Shown: positions 9,585 through 21,287, numbered from the stretch's first letter. The stretch: 64,000 bases of DNA from Spirabiliibacterium pneumoniae (GCF_014884995.1 NZ_JABMII010000015.1:1-64000); one strand, 5' to 3'. Notes: a model not told the origin generated them from the sequence alone. Program-made: numbers and translations.

Positions 9585-10052
9585 ATGAATTATTTACAAT
9601 ACTATCCCGTGGATGTGGTTAATGGCGAAGGCACCCGTTGCACTTTGTTTGTGGCAGGCTGCACCCACGCCTGCCGTGGCTGTTACAATCAAGCCAGCTG
9701 GCGCTTTGACGCAGGGTTGCCCTTTGATGAGGCGATGGAGCAGCGCATTATCGATGATCTCAATGACACCCGCATTCGCCGCCAAGGGCTGTCGCTCAGT
9801 GGTGGCGACCCGCTGCATCCGCGCAACGTGACCGCACTTTTGCCTTTTGTCCGCAAGGTCAAAGCACTTTGCCCTGAGAAAGACATTTGGCTGTGGACGG
9901 GCTATCGCTTTGCTGAATTCTCTCCTGAGCAGCGCGCCTTGGTGGATTATGTCGATGTGTTAATCGACGGCAAGTTTGAGCAGGCGCAAGCCGACCGCAC
10001 TTTGCGCTGGCGCGGCTCCCGCAATCAGGTGATTTATTATTTGAAGGTGTGA
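9585..10052 (+). CDS. nrdG: Anaerobic ribonucleotide reductase activating protein
   Basis: Radical SAM enzyme of 155 residues that places the glycyl radical on NrdD. The CxxxCxxC iron-sulfur motif is seen in AGCTHACRGCYN, followed by the SGGDPLHP SAM-binding segment. The ATG lies 9 bases after the nrdD stop, so it belongs to the same FNR-controlled transcript. A stem-loop terminator lies just downstream. Confidence 0.96.
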   Translation: MNYLQYYPVDVVNGEGTRCTLFVAGCTHACRGCYNQASWRFDAGLPFDEAMEQRIIDDLNDTRIRRQGLSLSGGDPLHPRNVTALLPFVRKVKALCPEKDIWLWTGYRFAEFSPEQRALVDYVDVLIDGKFEQAQADRTLRWRGSRNQVIYYLKV

Positions 10053-10077
10053 TTTTTGCTTACGGGTGGTGAATCAC

Positions 10078-10099
10078 AAACCCGCCGAGAGGCGGGTTT
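10078..10099. terminator. Bidirectional terminator between nrdG and serA
   Basis: Perfect stem AAACCCGCC / GGCGGGTTT with a GAGA loop between two convergent genes. The short T tracts make it usable from either side. Confidence 0.7.
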
Positions 10100-10105
10100 G
10101 TCACA

Positions 10106-11338
10106 TTAAAACAACACACGGGCTTTAATTGTGCCCTCAATGGTGCGCAACTGCTGCAAAATATCGCGGCTGTTGTCCGTTTCCACGTCAATCACCACAT
10201 AACCAATTGCAGGATCAGTTTGCAAATATTGTGAGGCAATATTCACATTCGCCTGCGTGAAAATTTGGTTGATTTTGTTCAACACGCCTGGGCGATTGTG
10301 GTGAATGTGCATTAACCGTTTTGCTTGGTTGTGCGTTGGCAACGACACTTCAGGGAAATTCACGGCAGAAAGGGTTGAGCCATTATCGGAATATTTCACC
10401 AATTTATTGGCCACCTCAGCGCCGATATTCTCTTGTGCCTCCGAGGTGGAGCCACCAATGTGCGGCGTTAAAATTACATTATCAAACGCGCGCAACGACG
10501 ATTCAAACACCTCATTAATGGAGGCTGGTTCCGTTGGGAATACATCAATTGCCGCGCCAAAAAGCTGCTGGCTTTCCAGCGCTTGGGTTAACGCCTCAAT
10601 GTCCACTACAGTGCCGCGAGCGGCATTCACCAAAATGGCACCTGATTTCATTTCGCTTAGACGCTGTGCGTCAATCAAATTTTTGGTGCTATCGTTTTCA
10701 GGCACATGCAGTGAGATAACGTCACAATGATTTAAAAGTGCGGTCAGGCTGCCCATTTGCTGCGCATTCCCGAGCGGTAATTTATTTTCAATATCATAGA
10801 AGAATACTTGCATGCCGACCGATTCTGCCAACACGCTCAACTGCGAACCAATATGCCCATAACCAATGATGCCAAGCTTTTTACCGCGCACTTCATGACA
10901 ACCTGCGGCAGACTTATTCCATACACCACGGTGAACTTCCGCATTCGCTTTCGGCACATTGCGCATCAGCAGCAAGATTTCACCGAGCACCAGCTCCGCC
11001 ACCGAGCGAGTATTAGAAAACGGTGCATTGAACACAGGAATGCCACGCGCTTTTGCTGCTTTTAAATCCACTTGGTTGGTGCCAATACAAAAGCAGCCTA
11101 TCGCAATCAATTTTTTCGCCTGTGCAAGCACCTCAGCAGTTAAATGAGTGCGCGAGCGAATGCCCACAAAATGCGCATCTTTAATCGCTTCTATCAAATC
11201 CGCATCATCAAGGGCTTTTTTGTGATATTCAATGTTGGTATAGCCCGCCGCATGCAAGCAGTCAACCGCACTTTGATGTACCCCCTCTAGCAACAAAAAC
11301 TTAATTTTATCTTTCTCCAGAGAAACTTTCGCGCTCAT
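10106..11338 (-). CDS. serA: D-3-phosphoglycerate dehydrogenase
   Basis: First enzyme of serine biosynthesis, oxidising 3-phosphoglycerate with NAD. The 410 residues include the catalytic arginine segment (GIGSRTH-like IRSRTHL), the NAD-binding GYGHIGSQLSVLAE, the D-2-hydroxyacid dehydrogenase signatures (NAARGTVVDI, LTPHIGGST) and a C-terminal ACT domain (HHNRPGVLNKINQIF) for serine feedback inhibition. The length is close to E. coli SerA. rpiA lies 9 bases upstream, a common arrangement in this family. Confidence 0.97.
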   Translation of the reverse strand: MSAKVSLEKDKIKFLLLEGVHQSAVDCLHAAGYTNIEYHKKALDDADLIEAIKDAHFVGIRSRTHLTAEVLAQAKKLIAIGCFCIGTNQVDLKAAKARGIPVFNAPFSNTRSVAELVLGEILLLMRNVPKANAEVHRGVWNKSAAGCHEVRGKKLGIIGYGHIGSQLSVLAESVGMQVFFYDIENKLPLGNAQQMGSLTALLNHCDVISLHVPENDSTKNLIDAQRLSEMKSGAILVNAARGTVVDIEALTQALESQQLFGAAIDVFPTEPASINEVFESSLRAFDNVILTPHIGGSTSEAQENIGAEVANKLVKYSDNGSTLSAVNFPEVSLPTHNQAKRLMHIHHNRPGVLNKINQIFTQANVNIASQYLQTDPAIGYVVIDVETDNSRDILQQLRTIEGTIKARVLF

Positions 11339-11347
11339 GATTTTTCC

Positions 11348-12010
11348 TTAGTCTATAATGACTTTTGCTCCATTTGGGGTGCCAACAATCACTACATCTG
11401 CGCCACGCAGCGCAAAAATGCCATTGGTGACCACCCCTGCGAGGTTATTTAATGTTTTTTCCATCTCCATTGGCTGCATAATTTTAAAATTATGCACATC
11501 CAAAATCACGTTGCCGTTGTCCGTGACCACGCCTTCACGATATTCTGGTGCGCCTCCCAGTGCCACTAATTGGCGTGCCACATAAGAGCGCGCCATCGGG
11601 ATGACCTCAACCGGCAGCGGGAAGGTTGAGCCAAGCACATCTACTTGCTTGCTTTGATCCACAATGCAGACAAAACGCTTGGCTAGTGCGGCGACAATTT
11701 TTTCACGGGTGAGTGCCGCACCACCGCCTTTAATCATCATTTTTTGCGGATTAATTTCATCCGCGCCGTCAATATACACATCCAAACCTGAAACTTGGTT
11801 AGCATCAAAAACCTCAATGCCTAAGGTGCGCAAACGTTCTTCTGACACCTTAGAGGCCGCCACCGCCCCTTGAATTTTGTGTGCGATTTTGCCCAGTTCA
11901 TCAATAAAACAATTTACCGTCGAGCCACTGCCCACCCCCACAATGCCACCGTTGGGTACAAATTCAATCGCAGCCTTAGCTGCCTGTATTTTCATTTCCT
12001 GTTGGTTCAT
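11348..12010 (-). CDS. rpiA: Ribose-5-phosphate isomerase A
   Basis: Interconverts ribose 5-phosphate and ribulose 5-phosphate in the pentose phosphate pathway. The 220 residues contain [15 protein letters not shown] (phosphate-binding loop), DGADEINP (catalytic aspartates) and [15 protein letters not shown] Shine-Dalgarno AAGGAG precedes the first ATG. It lies just upstream of serA and is probably cotranscribed. Confidence 0.97.
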   Translation of the reverse strand: MNQQEMKIQAAKAAIEFVPNGGIVGVGSGSTVNCFIDELGKIAHKIQGAVAASKVSEERLRTLGIEVFDANQVSGLDVYIDGADEINPQKMMIKGGGAALTREKIVAALAKRFVCIVDQSKQVDVLGSTFPLPVEVIPMARSYVARQLVALGGAPEYREGVVTDNGNVILDVHNFKIMQPMEMEKTLNNLAGVVTNGIFALRGADVVIVGTPNGAKVIID

Positions 12011-12100
12011 TTTGCGCTCCTTAATGGAATGAGATTATCTTACCTTGTTTGCGGGATTGTTCAATCAAATTAGATTAACATTTAAATGCTAAAATTTTCA

Positions 12101-13234
12101 TCATTCTGGCAAAAACAGTTGCAATACTTCGTTTAAAAACAATGCTCCCTGCGTGCTGAGTTGCCAAGCGTGGGGGGTGATATTCACCCAGCCCTTGTCT
12201 GCCGCCTGCGCCAGCACGCCTGCCACTTGCGCGCAATCAAGCCCCGTAAATTGCTCAAATTCGTGTTTCGGGCACGGTTCTAACAGGCGAAAGCGATTCA
12301 TAAAAAACTCAAACGCGCGCTCGCTTGCCTCGACCGCACTTTGCTGGTAGAGATAGTTGCCCTGTAAGTAGCCTTTCGGGTGCTTGGTTTTGCTGTAACG
12401 AATGATGTCGCCTGCGGGAAAGCTCACCTTGCCGTGCGCGCCACAACCAATTCCTAAATAATCACCAAAACGCCAATAATTGAGATTGTGCTGACATTGA
12501 AAGTGCGGTTTAGCATAGGCCGAGGTTTCGTATTGCTGATAGCCATACTTGGTGAGCAACTGGTTGCCTTGCTCAAAAATCGCCCATAAGTCGTCGTCAT
12601 CGGGCAAAATTGGCGGACGAGAAGCAAACTGCGTGTTTGGCTCAATGGTGAGTTGATACCACGACAAGTGCGGTGGCGCAAGGGCGATCGCTTGGCGCAA
12701 GTCATCAAGTGCCTGCGCAGGTGTTTGGTTCGGCAAGCCGTGCATTAAATCCAAATTGAAACTGTGTACACCGCTTGCCTTCGCCATGTCAACGGCGGCT
12801 TTTGCCTCTTGGCTATTATGAATGCGCCCAAGGTGGCGCAGTTTGTCATCATCAAAACTTTGAATGCCCATCGAAAGGCGAGTAACACCTGCGTGCGCGT
12901 AGCCTTTAAAACGCTCTGACTCCGCGGTGCCTGGGTTGGCTTCAAGGGTGATTTCAATGTTCGGTGCAAAGGGGACTTTTTCTCGAATACGCGAAAGCAG
13001 CAACGCAATGCTATCAGCGGAAAACAAGCTCGGCGTGCCGCCGCCAATAAAAATAGAGTGCAAAGTGCGGTTTTGCACATAGCGCAAGTCGGCATCAAGA
13101 TCACGCAACAAATGCGTGATGTATTCTTGCTCAGGGATGACGCCGCGCTGCGCGTGAGAATTAAAATCACAATATGGACATTTTTGCACACACCACGGGA
13201 TATGCACATACAAACTCAGCGGTGGCAGCTGCAC
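12101..13234 (-). CDS. hemW: Radical SAM protein HemW (heme chaperone)
   Basis: A 377-residue protein opening with LPPLSLYVHIPWCVQKCPYC. The CxxxCxxC motif followed directly by DF, rather than the extra cysteine of HemN, places it with HemW, a heme-binding chaperone, not true coproporphyrinogen dehydrogenase. FIGGGTPSLFS and the C-terminal HemN-like domain (NRFRLLEPCP) are present. It is downstream of rdgB in a tight minus-strand cluster. Confidence 0.93.
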   Translation of the reverse strand: MQLPPLSLYVHIPWCVQKCPYCDFNSHAQRGVIPEQEYITHLLRDLDADLRYVQNRTLHSIFIGGGTPSLFSADSIALLLSRIREKVPFAPNIEITLEANPGTAESERFKGYAHAGVTRLSMGIQSFDDDKLRHLGRIHNSQEAKAAVDMAKASGVHSFNLDLMHGLPNQTPAQALDDLRQAIALAPPHLSWYQLTIEPNTQFASRPPILPDDDDLWAIFEQGNQLLTKYGYQQYETSAYAKPHFQCQHNLNYWRFGDYLGIGCGAHGKVSFPAGDIIRYSKTKHPKGYLQGNYLYQQSAVEASERAFEFFMNRFRLLEPCPKHEFEQFTGLDCAQVAGVLAQAADKGWVNITPHAWQLSTQGALFLNEVLQLFLPE

Positions 13235-13259
13235 AAACGCCCCCTGTGTAAATGGTCAC

Positions 13260-13862
13260 TCACAGTGTATGCTCCAGCTGCGCTTTTAAACTCGCTAACG
13301 CTTGCCCACGGTGCGATATGCGCTGTTTCTCGTCCAGTGATAATTGGGCAAAAGTGCGGTTTTTCGGCGGATAGAAAAACAGCGGATCATAGCCAAAGCC
13401 ATTTTCACCTTGTGCAAGCTGTGCTATTTCGCCCACGCATTCGCCTTGAGCAATGATCGGGCTTGGGTCGTTGGCGTGGCGCAAAAACACGATCACGCTG
13501 ACAAATTTAGCTTGCCGCTCAGCGTGAGGAATGGCGTTCATCTCGAGCAACAGTTTGGCGCAGTTGTCAGCATCACTGGCGTTCTCCCCTGCATAGCGCG
13601 CGGAATACAACCCTGGCGCGCCATTAAGGGCACGAACCACCAAGCCAGAGTCATCAGCAATAGCAGGCAAGCCACTTTGTGCGGCGGCATGGCGCGCTTT
13701 TTTTAAGGCATTCTCCACGAAGGTTAATCCGTCTTCAACCGCACTTTCGATCCCAAGTGCCCTTTGCGAGAGCACCTCAAAGCCCAGTTCCCCAATCACA
13801 CTGGCCATTTCGCGCACCTTGCCCGCATTGCCTGTTGCGAGCACCACTTTTTGCTTGATCAT
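13260..13862 (-). CDS. rdgB: XTP/dITP diphosphatase
   Basis: House-cleaning pyrophosphatase of 200 residues (HAM1 family) that removes ITP and XTP type nucleotides. The substrate-binding opening [14 protein letters not shown], the core [24 protein letters not shown] and the end [11 protein letters not shown] and ISHRGQAL are all present. The ATG overlaps the speB stop codon (ATGA), so translation is coupled. hemW starts 25 bases downstream. Confidence 0.96.
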   Translation of the reverse strand: MIKQKVVLATGNAGKVREMASVIGELGFEVLSQRALGIESAVEDGLTFVENALKKARHAAAQSGLPAIADDSGLVVRALNGAPGLYSARYAGENASDADNCAKLLLEMNAIPHAERQAKFVSVIVFLRHANDPSPIIAQGECVGEIAQLAQGENGFGYDPLFFYPPKNRTFAQLSLDEKQRISHRGQALASLKAQLEHTL

Positions 13863-14782
13863 GCGTTCTCCTTTTGGCTGCCTTGCAAATAGAGCATTTC
13901 CAGCGCCAGTGTCGCCCCCGCCAAGGCGGTGATTTGCGATTGATCAAAGGCTGGCGAAACCTCGACAATGTCCATGCCGACGATGTTCACCCCTTGCAAT
14001 TGACGCAAAATTTTCAGGATTTTATCTGGCGTCATGCCACCAATCACTGGCGTGCCCGTGCCAGGAGCGTAGGCTGGGTCAAGGCAGTCGATATCAAACG
14101 TGAGATAAACGGGCATATCGCCCACGGTGTGTTTGATTTTTGCTACAATGTCAGCTGCGCTCATATCATTCGCCGTTGGCGCATCCAGCACGGTGAACGG
14201 CAAAGTGCGGTCGTACTCGGTACGAATGCCAATTTGAATCGAGCGTGCAGCATCAATCAACCCTTCTTTCGGTGCGTGGTAAAACATCGTGCCGTGGTCG
14301 TAATCACTGCCGTTGTCGTAGGTGTCGGTGTGCGCATCAAAATGCAACAGCGCCAATTTACCGAAATGCTTGGCATGCGCGCGCAGCAGTGGCAAGGTGA
14401 TGAAATGATCGCCACCAAAGGTTAAGCATTTTTTACCGCACTTTAAGAGTTGGCTAGCGTGTTGTTCGAGCTTTTGCACAAAATCGGCATTATCGCCAAA
14501 GGCGTAAACTAAATCGCCGCAGTCTTCGATTTTCAAGCGTTCACGCACATCAAAATCCCACGGAAAACGACAATGTTCCCATGCCAGATTCACCGACGCA
14601 CGGCGGATGGCCTCCGCACCTGAGCGCGTGCCTGCACGGCCTGATGTGGCTTGGTCAAACGGCACACCCGTGATGACCCAATCAGCATTGCCTTGATAAG
14701 GCGTAAAATTTAATGGCAGGCGCAAAAAGCCAAAATTGTTAGACACCAAGGAAATATCTTCAGCGTGGTTTAAGGTATTCAT
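13859..14782 (-). CDS. speB: Agmatinase (ureohydrolase family)
   Basis: Hydrolyses agmatine to putrescine and urea. The 307 residues carry the binuclear manganese signatures [19 protein letters not shown] and [18 protein letters not shown]. It shares one base with the end-to-start junction of speA upstream and overlaps rdgB downstream. The speA-speB pair forms the arginine to putrescine route through agmatine. Confidence 0.95.
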   Translation of the reverse strand: MNTLNHAEDISLVSNNFGFLRLPLNFTPYQGNADWVITGVPFDQATSGRAGTRSGAEAIRRASVNLAWEHCRFPWDFDVRERLKIEDCGDLVYAFGDNADFVQKLEQHASQLLKCGKKCLTFGGDHFITLPLLRAHAKHFGKLALLHFDAHTDTYDNGSDYDHGTMFYHAPKEGLIDAARSIQIGIRTEYDRTLPFTVLDAPTANDMSAADIVAKIKHTVGDMPVYLTFDIDCLDPAYAPGTGTPVIGGMTPDKILKILRQLQGVNIVGMDIVEVSPAFDQSQITALAGATLALEMLYLQGSQKENA

Positions 14783-16710
14783 TACTCTTCCTCTAAGTAG
14801 GTGTAGCCATTTAAGCCACTTTCTAATTCTTGTAAAAACTTCAAGCCTTCAGCCGCAGATAAATTCGACTGCTCAATTTGCTCTCGGTAATCATTGATCA
14901 ATTTTTGTGGATTAAGATGCACATACTCAAGCATATCAGCCACTGTATTGCCTTCATCAAACTCCGTGATAATCACCTCACCATTCTCATCAAGCAATAC
15001 GTCAATCGTGCTGGTATCGCCAAATAAGTTATGCATATTGCCCAAAATTTCTTGATATGCCCCCACCATAAAAAAGCCCAACAACGGTGGCTCATCTTCT
15101 TCGTAATACGGCAACGGCATGGTATTAGTAATACCATCACCATCAATGTAGCGTTTTATCATGCCATCACTATCGCAAGTGATGTCCAGCACCAATGCAC
15201 GCCGTTCGGTTGGCTGATTAAGATTAGTTAATGGACAAACAGGGAACAGTTGGTCAATCCCCCACGCATCTGGCAGGGATTGAAATAATGAAAAATTGAC
15301 ATACAATTTGTCGGCAAAGCGCTCTTGCAGTTCGTCAATCACGCCGCGGTGGAAGCGGTGTTTTTCATCAAACATATTGCCAATTTCATGACAAATATTG
15401 AGATAAAGTTGCTCAGCCCAAGCACGCTGTTCAAGATTAAGCACGCCCACATTATATTGGTTATGCACATCGCTTAAATCAAATTGGCTTTCATGCACCC
15501 AACTGCGCAAAGAACGTTTCTCACGGGATTCAAAAACATCGCACCACGTTTCCCACATGCTGTGCAGCACGCGCGGTGCATCTTCCGCTGGCGGCGAAAG
15601 AATCTGATCTTTAAAACGCTCCACCCCAATCACATTAGAAATTAGCACAGCGTGGTGTGCCGTCACGCCACGACCCGATTCCGTAATAATCGTTGGGTGT
15701 GGCAAGCCGTGCTCTTCACACGCCTGACCGATGCCCCAAACGACGGTTTCGGCGTATTCTGACAAGCTATAATTGACGGAATATTCCGATTGTGTGCGGT
15801 TGCCTTCATAATCAACCCCTAAGCCGCCACCGACATCAAAGCAATTGATGTTGACACCCAGTTTGTGCAACTCCACATAAAAACGCGCACTCTCATGCAC
15901 GCCCGTTGCCACATCACGAATATTGCCCAACTGAGAGCCAAGGTGGAAATGTAACAATTGTAGGCTGTCAAGTTGCTCGTGCTGCTTTAAGATTTCAACT
16001 AAATGCAGCACCTGCGTGGCGGAAAGCCCGAATTTGGATTTATCACCACCAGAAGATTGCCATTTGCCTTTGCCTTGCGACACCAAGCGCGCGCGCACGC
16101 CTAAGCGAGGCTTAACGTTCAGCTTTCTCGCTTCTTCAAGCACCAGTTGAATTTCCGAGATTTTCTCAATCACCAAATAAACTTTATGCCCTAATTTTTC
16201 CCCCATTAAGGCATAACGAATGTATTCACGATCTTTGTAACCGTTGCACACAATCACAGTTCGCGTAGCACCCGCGTGCGCCAGCACTGCCATCAATTCA
16301 GCTTTCGACCCCGCCTCTAACCCCAAGGTTTGCTTGGAGTTGATAAGCGATTCAATCACGCGGCGATGTTGATTAACCTTGATCGGATACACTAAAAAGT
16401 AATCACCTTGATAGCCAAAATTCTCACGCGCACTTTTAAAGGCATCATTAATGGAACGTAAACGGTGTTGTAAAATCTGTGGGAAGCAAAACAGCGTTGG
16501 CAAGGTGCTGCCTTTTTCGGCCTGTGCTTTGGCAATCAGCTGCGTGAAAGCCACCCGCTTTTCACTTTGCTGCGGATTTGGACAGACATACATCTCACCG
16601 TCGTCGTTCACGCCAAAATAACCAATTCCCCAATAATCAATATTATACACATCCCGTACTAAGTCGTTATTGTGTTCAAAGGTCAGCTTTCTTTCTTCAA
16701 CTGTTGCCAT
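14782..16710 (-). CDS. speA: Biosynthetic arginine decarboxylase
   Basis: PLP-dependent fold III decarboxylase making agmatine from arginine. Motifs include [15 protein letters not shown] with the PLP lysine, [27 protein letters not shown] and the catalytic cysteine region [15 protein letters not shown]. The start at 16710 (MATVEERK, 642 residues) is preferred because GGGAG lies at a good distance before it; an upstream ATG at 16731 lacks a Shine-Dalgarno. A USS lies at about 16781 in the gap to the divergent metK. Confidence 0.94.
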   Translation of the reverse strand: MATVEERKLTFEHNNDLVRDVYNIDYWGIGYFGVNDDGEMYVCPNPQQSEKRVAFTQLIAKAQAEKGSTLPTLFCFPQILQHRLRSINDAFKSARENFGYQGDYFLVYPIKVNQHRRVIESLINSKQTLGLEAGSKAELMAVLAHAGATRTVIVCNGYKDREYIRYALMGEKLGHKVYLVIEKISEIQLVLEEARKLNVKPRLGVRARLVSQGKGKWQSSGGDKSKFGLSATQVLHLVEILKQHEQLDSLQLLHFHLGSQLGNIRDVATGVHESARFYVELHKLGVNINCFDVGGGLGVDYEGNRTQSEYSVNYSLSEYAETVVWGIGQACEEHGLPHPTIITESGRGVTAHHAVLISNVIGVERFKDQILSPPAEDAPRVLHSMWETWCDVFESREKRSLRSWVHESQFDLSDVHNQYNVGVLNLEQRAWAEQLYLNICHEIGNMFDEKHRFHRGVIDELQERFADKLYVNFSLFQSLPDAWGIDQLFPVCPLTNLNQPTERRALVLDITCDSDGMIKRYIDGDGITNTMPLPYYEEDEPPLLGFFMVGAYQEILGNMHNLFGDTSTIDVLLDENGEVIITEFDEGNTVADMLEYVHLNPQKLINDYREQIEQSNLSAAEGLKFLQELESGLNGYTYLEEE

Positions 16711-16832
16711 CTTTAGCATTCTCCCATGCATTCAAGGTTGCTTCTACAGCATAAAAACGTGTTCTAGTATAGCCAAAATGACCGCACTTTTGCATAAAAA
16801 AGCGTGTCATTCGCAATAAAAGTTGCTATTAT

Positions 16833-16856
16833 AGCCGTCTAGATGTTTATCTATCT
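16833..16856 (+). promoter_or_regulatory. Candidate MetJ operator upstream of metK
   Basis: Three adjacent 8-mers resemble the MetJ box AGACGTCT: AGCCGTCT (7 of 8), AGATGTTT (6 of 8), ATCTATCT (4 of 8). They lie about 70-95 bases before the metK ATG, next to TATTAT at 16827, a possible -10. metK is a member of the MetJ regulon in gammaproteobacteria. The match is suggestive only. Confidence 0.4.
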
Positions 16857-16926
16857 AAATTCAATGTATTCGTGTAGCCCAGCAGTATGAAAAGCGAAAG
16901 TGCGGTTACACCCAAAAGGAAACACT

Positions 16927-18078
16927 ATGTCAAACTACTTATTTACTTCTGAATCCGTTTCGGCTGGGCACCCAGACAAAATTGCCGATCAAATCTCTGA
17001 TGCGGTACTTGATGCCATCATCAAGCAAGATCCAAAAGCGCGCGTCGCCTGTGAAACCTACGTTAAAACTGGCATGGCGCTGGTCGGTGGCGAAATCACC
17101 ACCTCTGCGTGGGTGGATATTGAACACATCGCCCGCCAAGTGATTTGCGACATTGGGTACACTTCATCCGCTATGGGCTTTGACGGGCATTCATGCGCTG
17201 TGCTTAACGGCATTGGTAAACAGTCTTCCGACATCAATCAAGGCGTTGACCGCGCCGATCCACTCGATCAAGGTGCTGGCGACCAAGGCATTATGTTTGG
17301 CTATGCCACGAATGAAACCGACGTGCTGATGCCTGCGCCAATCACCTACGCACATCGCTTGATGGAGCAGCAAGAAAAAGTGCGCAAAAATGGGACATTG
17401 CCATTCCTGCGCCCTGATGCAAAAAGCCAAATTACATTTTTGTATGAAGACAATAAAATCAAAGGCATCGATGCAGTGGTGCTCTCCACCCAACACGCAG
17501 AAGACGTTAGCCAAGCCGATATTTATGAAGGCGTGATGGAAACCATCATCAAACCCATTTTGCCAAGCCAATGGTTGTCGGATAAAACAAAATATTTTAT
17601 CAACCCAACTGGGCGTTTTGTGATCGGCGGCCCGATGGGAGATTGTGGCTTGACTGGGCGTAAAATCATTGTGGATACCTACGGCGGTGCGGCTCGCCAC
17701 GGTGGCGGCGCCTTCTCGGGCAAAGACCCATCCAAAGTTGACCGCTCAGCTGCTTATGCCGCACGTTATGTGGCAAAAAATATTGTAGCGGCAGGGCTTG
17801 CTGATCGCTGTGAAATCCAGCTGTCTTACGCCATCGGCGTGGCAGAGCCCACCTCAATTATGGTGCAAACCTTCGGCACAGCGAAAGTGAGTGAAGACTT
17901 ACTCGTGAAATTAGTGCGTGAGTTTTTCGATCTACGCCCATACGGCTTGATTAAAATGTTAGATTTGATTCAACCAATCTACCGCGAAACCGCCACTTAC
18001 GGGCACTTCGGTCGTGAACAATTCCCATGGGAAAAAACTGATCGCGCTGAGGAATTACGCAACGCAGCAGGCTTATAA
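16927..18078 (+). CDS. metK: S-adenosylmethionine synthetase
   Basis: Makes SAM from methionine and ATP. The 383 residues contain [24 protein letters not shown], the hexapeptide GAGDQG ([12 protein letters not shown]) and [19 protein letters not shown]. The start is the ATG giving MSNYLFTSE, with AAGGA in front. A longer open frame from 16900 adds nine residues encoded by a USS-derived sequence and is unlikely to be translated. Confidence 0.97.
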   Translation: MSNYLFTSESVSAGHPDKIADQISDAVLDAIIKQDPKARVACETYVKTGMALVGGEITTSAWVDIEHIARQVICDIGYTSSAMGFDGHSCAVLNGIGKQSSDINQGVDRADPLDQGAGDQGIMFGYATNETDVLMPAPITYAHRLMEQQEKVRKNGTLPFLRPDAKSQITFLYEDNKIKGIDAVVLSTQHAEDVSQADIYEGVMETIIKPILPSQWLSDKTKYFINPTGRFVIGGPMGDCGLTGRKIIVDTYGGAARHGGGAFSGKDPSKVDRSAAYAARYVAKNIVAAGLADRCEIQLSYAIGVAEPTSIMVQTFGTAKVSEDLLVKLVREFFDLRPYGLIKMLDLIQPIYRETATYGHFGREQFPWEKTDRAEELRNAAGL

Positions 18079-18106
18079 AAACAAAAGTGCGGTCCAACCT
18101 CTCAAT

Positions 18107-18133
18107 AAAAAAGCCCACCGAAGTGGGCTTTTT
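18107..18133. terminator. Bidirectional terminator between metK and rplQ
   Basis: Stem AAAAGCCCAC / GTGGGCTTTT with a CGAA tetraloop and A/T tracts on both sides, between convergent metK and the alpha operon. Confidence 0.85.
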
Positions 18134-18147
18134 CACATAAAGTTGAA

Positions 18148-18537
<390 letters not shown>

Positions 18538-18574
18538 TTATCCTTCTTTCGAAAAGTCTTAACCAATACCAAAA

Positions 18575-19564
18575 TTAGTCTTCAGCAATACTTGCTGGCG
18601 GCCAATTTTCAAGGCGCATACCGAGAGATAGCCCACGTTGTGCTAACACGTCTTTGATCTCTGTAAGAGATTTCTTACCAAGATTAGGTGTTTTTAATAG
18701 CTCAACTTCAGTACGTTGGACTAAATCGCCGATATAGTGAATTGTTTCTGCTTTCAAACAGTTAGCAGAACGAACTGTCAACTCTAAATCGTCCACTGGA
18801 CGTAGAAGAATAGGATCAAACTCTGGTTTTTCTTCTTTAACTTCAGGCTGACGAATATCACGCAAATCAACGAATGCATCAAGTTGCTCTGCAAGAATTG
18901 TAGCAGCGCGACGGATAGCCTCTTCTGGATCGATAGTCCCGTTAGTTTCCATCTCGATCACTAACTTATCTAAGTCAGTGCGCTGTTCAACACGAGCAGC
19001 TTCAACGTTATAAGCAATACGATCTACTGGGCTGTAGCACGCATCAACTAATAAACGTCCGATTGGACGGTCTTCTTCTTGATTATGTTTGCGCGCAGAA
19101 GCTGGCACATAACCGCGCCCACGTTGCACACGAATACGCATATTAATAGACGCATTTGCATCTGTTAAATGACAAATAACATGATCAGGATTTACGATCT
19201 CAACATCGCCATCATGGGTGATGTCACCAGCAACAACAGGTCCGATTCCAGATTTGCTCAGTGTCAGAAAAACTTCATCTTTATTCTGCACTTTAACCGC
19301 TAGTCCTTTGAGGTTTAGAAGCACTTCAAGGATGTCTTCTTGCACGCCTTCTTTACTGCTGTATTCGTGTAAAACACCATCGATTTCAACTTCAGTTACA
19401 CCACAACCTGGCATAGATGAAAGTAAAATTCGACGTAGAGCATTACCCAATGTGTGGCCAAAACCACGTTCTAACGGTTCTAAGGTCACTTTAGCATGCG
19501 TCGGGCTAATTTGCTCGATGTCAACTAAATGTGGCTTTAAAAAGTCTGTCACAGAACCCTGCAT
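18575..19564 (-). CDS. rpoA: DNA-directed RNA polymerase subunit alpha
   Basis: A 329-residue alpha subunit that dimerises to start RNA polymerase assembly. The N-terminal domain has [26 protein letters not shown], the linker is near 235-248, and the C-terminal domain ([40 protein letters not shown]) binds UP elements and activators such as CRP. Length and position between rpsD and rplQ match the standard alpha operon. Confidence 0.99.
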   Translation of the reverse strand: MQGSVTDFLKPHLVDIEQISPTHAKVTLEPLERGFGHTLGNALRRILLSSMPGCGVTEVEIDGVLHEYSSKEGVQEDILEVLLNLKGLAVKVQNKDEVFLTLSKSGIGPVVAGDITHDGDVEIVNPDHVICHLTDANASINMRIRVQRGRGYVPASARKHNQEEDRPIGRLLVDACYSPVDRIAYNVEAARVEQRTDLDKLVIEMETNGTIDPEEAIRRAATILAEQLDAFVDLRDIRQPEVKEEKPEFDPILLRPVDDLELTVRSANCLKAETIHYIGDLVQRTEVELLKTPNLGKKSLTEIKDVLAQRGLSLGMRLENWPPASIAED

Positions 19565-19592
19565 TTTATCCTCTCTTTGCTCTCAAGCTCTA

Positions 19593-20213
19593 TTATTTAG
19601 AATAAAGCTCAACGATCAGATGTTCGTTAATGTCTGCTGATAAATCAGTACGTTCTGGAATACGTTTATATACGCCTTCCATTTTAGCAGCATCAACTTC
19701 TAACCATGTTGGTTTTTCTCTTTGCTCTGCTAATTCTAATGATGCTTTGATACGTGCTTGTTTTTTCGCTTTTTCACGTACACTAATGACATCTTCAACA
19801 GAAACTTGGAATGATGGAATGTTAACCACACGACCATTAACCACGATTGCTTTGTGGCTTACTAGCTGACGTGCTTCAGCACGTGTTGCAGCAAATCCCA
19901 TACGATAAACAACATTATCTAAACGGCCTTCAAGTAATGTTAAAAGGTTTTCACCAGTATTACCTTTCAGACGGTTTGCTTCTTTGTAGTAATTACGGAA
20001 TTGACGTTCTAAGATGCCATACATACGGCGAACTTTTTGTTTTTCACGTAATTGCGTACCATAGTCAGACAGACGTCCACGACGGGCGCCGTGTTGACCT
20101 GGTGCGGTATCAAGTTTACATTTTGACTCAATCGCGCGGACACCTGATTTAAGGAATAAATCAGTACCTTCACGACGGCTAAGCTTGAGCTTAGGACCCA
20201 AATATCTTGCCAT
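19593..20213 (-). CDS. rpsD: 30S ribosomal protein S4
   Basis: A 206-residue S4 with [24 protein letters not shown] and the S4 RNA-binding domain ([27 protein letters not shown]). S4 nucleates 30S assembly. In related bacteria it also represses this operon by binding the pseudoknot in front of rpsM, which is present here. Confidence 0.98.
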   Translation of the reverse strand: MARYLGPKLKLSRREGTDLFLKSGVRAIESKCKLDTAPGQHGARRGRLSDYGTQLREKQKVRRMYGILERQFRNYYKEANRLKGNTGENLLTLLEGRLDNVVYRMGFAATRAEARQLVSHKAIVVNGRVVNIPSFQVSVEDVISVREKAKKQARIKASLELAEQREKPTWLEVDAAKMEGVYKRIPERTDLSADINEHLIVELYSK

Positions 20214-20243
20214 TTTCTTTCTCCAACAATCCTTAAACGGCGA

Positions 20244-20639
<396 letters not shown>

Positions 20640-20648
20640 TTACCCCGA

Positions 20649-21005
20649 CTATTTCTTGATCGGCTTACGAGGACCCTTACGGGTACGCGCGTTAGTCTTA
20701 GTACGTTGACCATGTACTGGCAAACTACGACGATGACGTAAACCACGATAACATCCTAAGTCTAAAAGACGCTTGATGTTTAAGGTTACTTCACGACGCA
20801 AATCACCTTCAACGGTAAATTTACCAACTTCGTCACGCAGTTTATCAATCTGCTCTTCAGACAGTTCCTTGATCTTAACATCTTCAGCAATACTCGCTGC
20901 TGCGCAAATCGCTTTAGCACGAGTTTTACCGATGCCGTAAATGGATGTTAATGCAATTACAGCGTGTTTATGATCAGGAATGTTAATGCCTGCAATACGG
21001 GCCAC
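20649..21005 (-). CDS. rpsM: 30S ribosomal protein S13
   Basis: A 118-residue S13 ([58 protein letters not shown]). The start codon is GTG, as in E. coli, preceded by the conserved AGGAGTGCATA of the alpha-operon leader. It is the first gene of the alpha operon and the point of S4 translational control. Confidence 0.98.
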   Translation of the reverse strand: MARIAGINIPDHKHAVIALTSIYGIGKTRAKAICAAASIAEDVKIKELSEEQIDKLRDEVGKFTVEGDLRREVTLNIKRLLDLGCYRGLRHRRSLPVHGQRTKTNARTRKGPRKPIKK

Positions 21006-21095
21006 TATGCACTCCTATTGTATAAAAGTTAATTGATATGCTGATCTTGAAAAGCCCGTTTCAGGATACTCAAACAGCATATCAGGTCGAAATGA
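21000..21095 (-). promoter_or_regulatory. Alpha-operon leader (S4-binding pseudoknot)
   Basis: The transcript leader before rpsM holds a perfect 9-bp stem (GATATGCTG, 21075-21083, with CAGCATATC, 21035-21043) enclosing the conserved GAGTATCCTGAAACGGGC core, then AGGAGTGCATA and the GTG start. This is very close to the E. coli alpha leader, where S4 binds a pseudoknot and traps the ribosome. S4 autoregulation of rpsM-rpsK-rpsD is inferred from that match. Confidence 0.85.
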
Positions 21096-21131
21096 GCTGA
21101 GCAGTATAAACGCTCAGCTCTCATTTTGCAA
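21096..21131 (-). promoter_or_regulatory. Alpha-operon promoter overlapping the spc terminator hairpin
   Basis: On the minus strand TTGCAA (21126-21131) and TATACT (21103-21108) are separated by exactly 17 bases, a near-consensus sigma-70 promoter. The -10 box lies in the loop of a 9-bp hairpin (GAGCTGAGC / GCTCAGCTC) that could end transcription from the upstream spc operon. Confidence 0.8.
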
Positions 21132-21144
21132 GGAAAATAAAATA

Positions 21145-21258
21145 TTAACCTTGACGTTGTTTGTGTCTTGGTTCACTGCAGATCACACGAACAATACCGT
21201 TACGTTTGATAATTTTGCAGTTACGACACAATTTTTTTACGGAAGCACGAACTTTCAT
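21145..21258 (-). CDS. rpmJ: 50S ribosomal protein L36
   Basis: A 37-residue L36 read from the ATG at 21258 ([19 protein letters not shown]...). It keeps the zinc ligands Cys11, Cys14, Cys27 and His32, so it is the zinc-binding form. It is the last gene of the spc operon, after secY. Confidence 0.97.
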   Translation of the reverse strand: MKVRASVKKLCRNCKIIKRNGIVRVICSEPRHKQRQG

Positions 21259-21287
21259 TGCTTTTCCCTTATCTCTTAGATGAGCAA

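Noticed and set aside
16857-16926. SAM riboswitch before metK
   Set aside because: No conserved riboswitch core or stacked stems were seen; the leader is short and contains mainly a USS.
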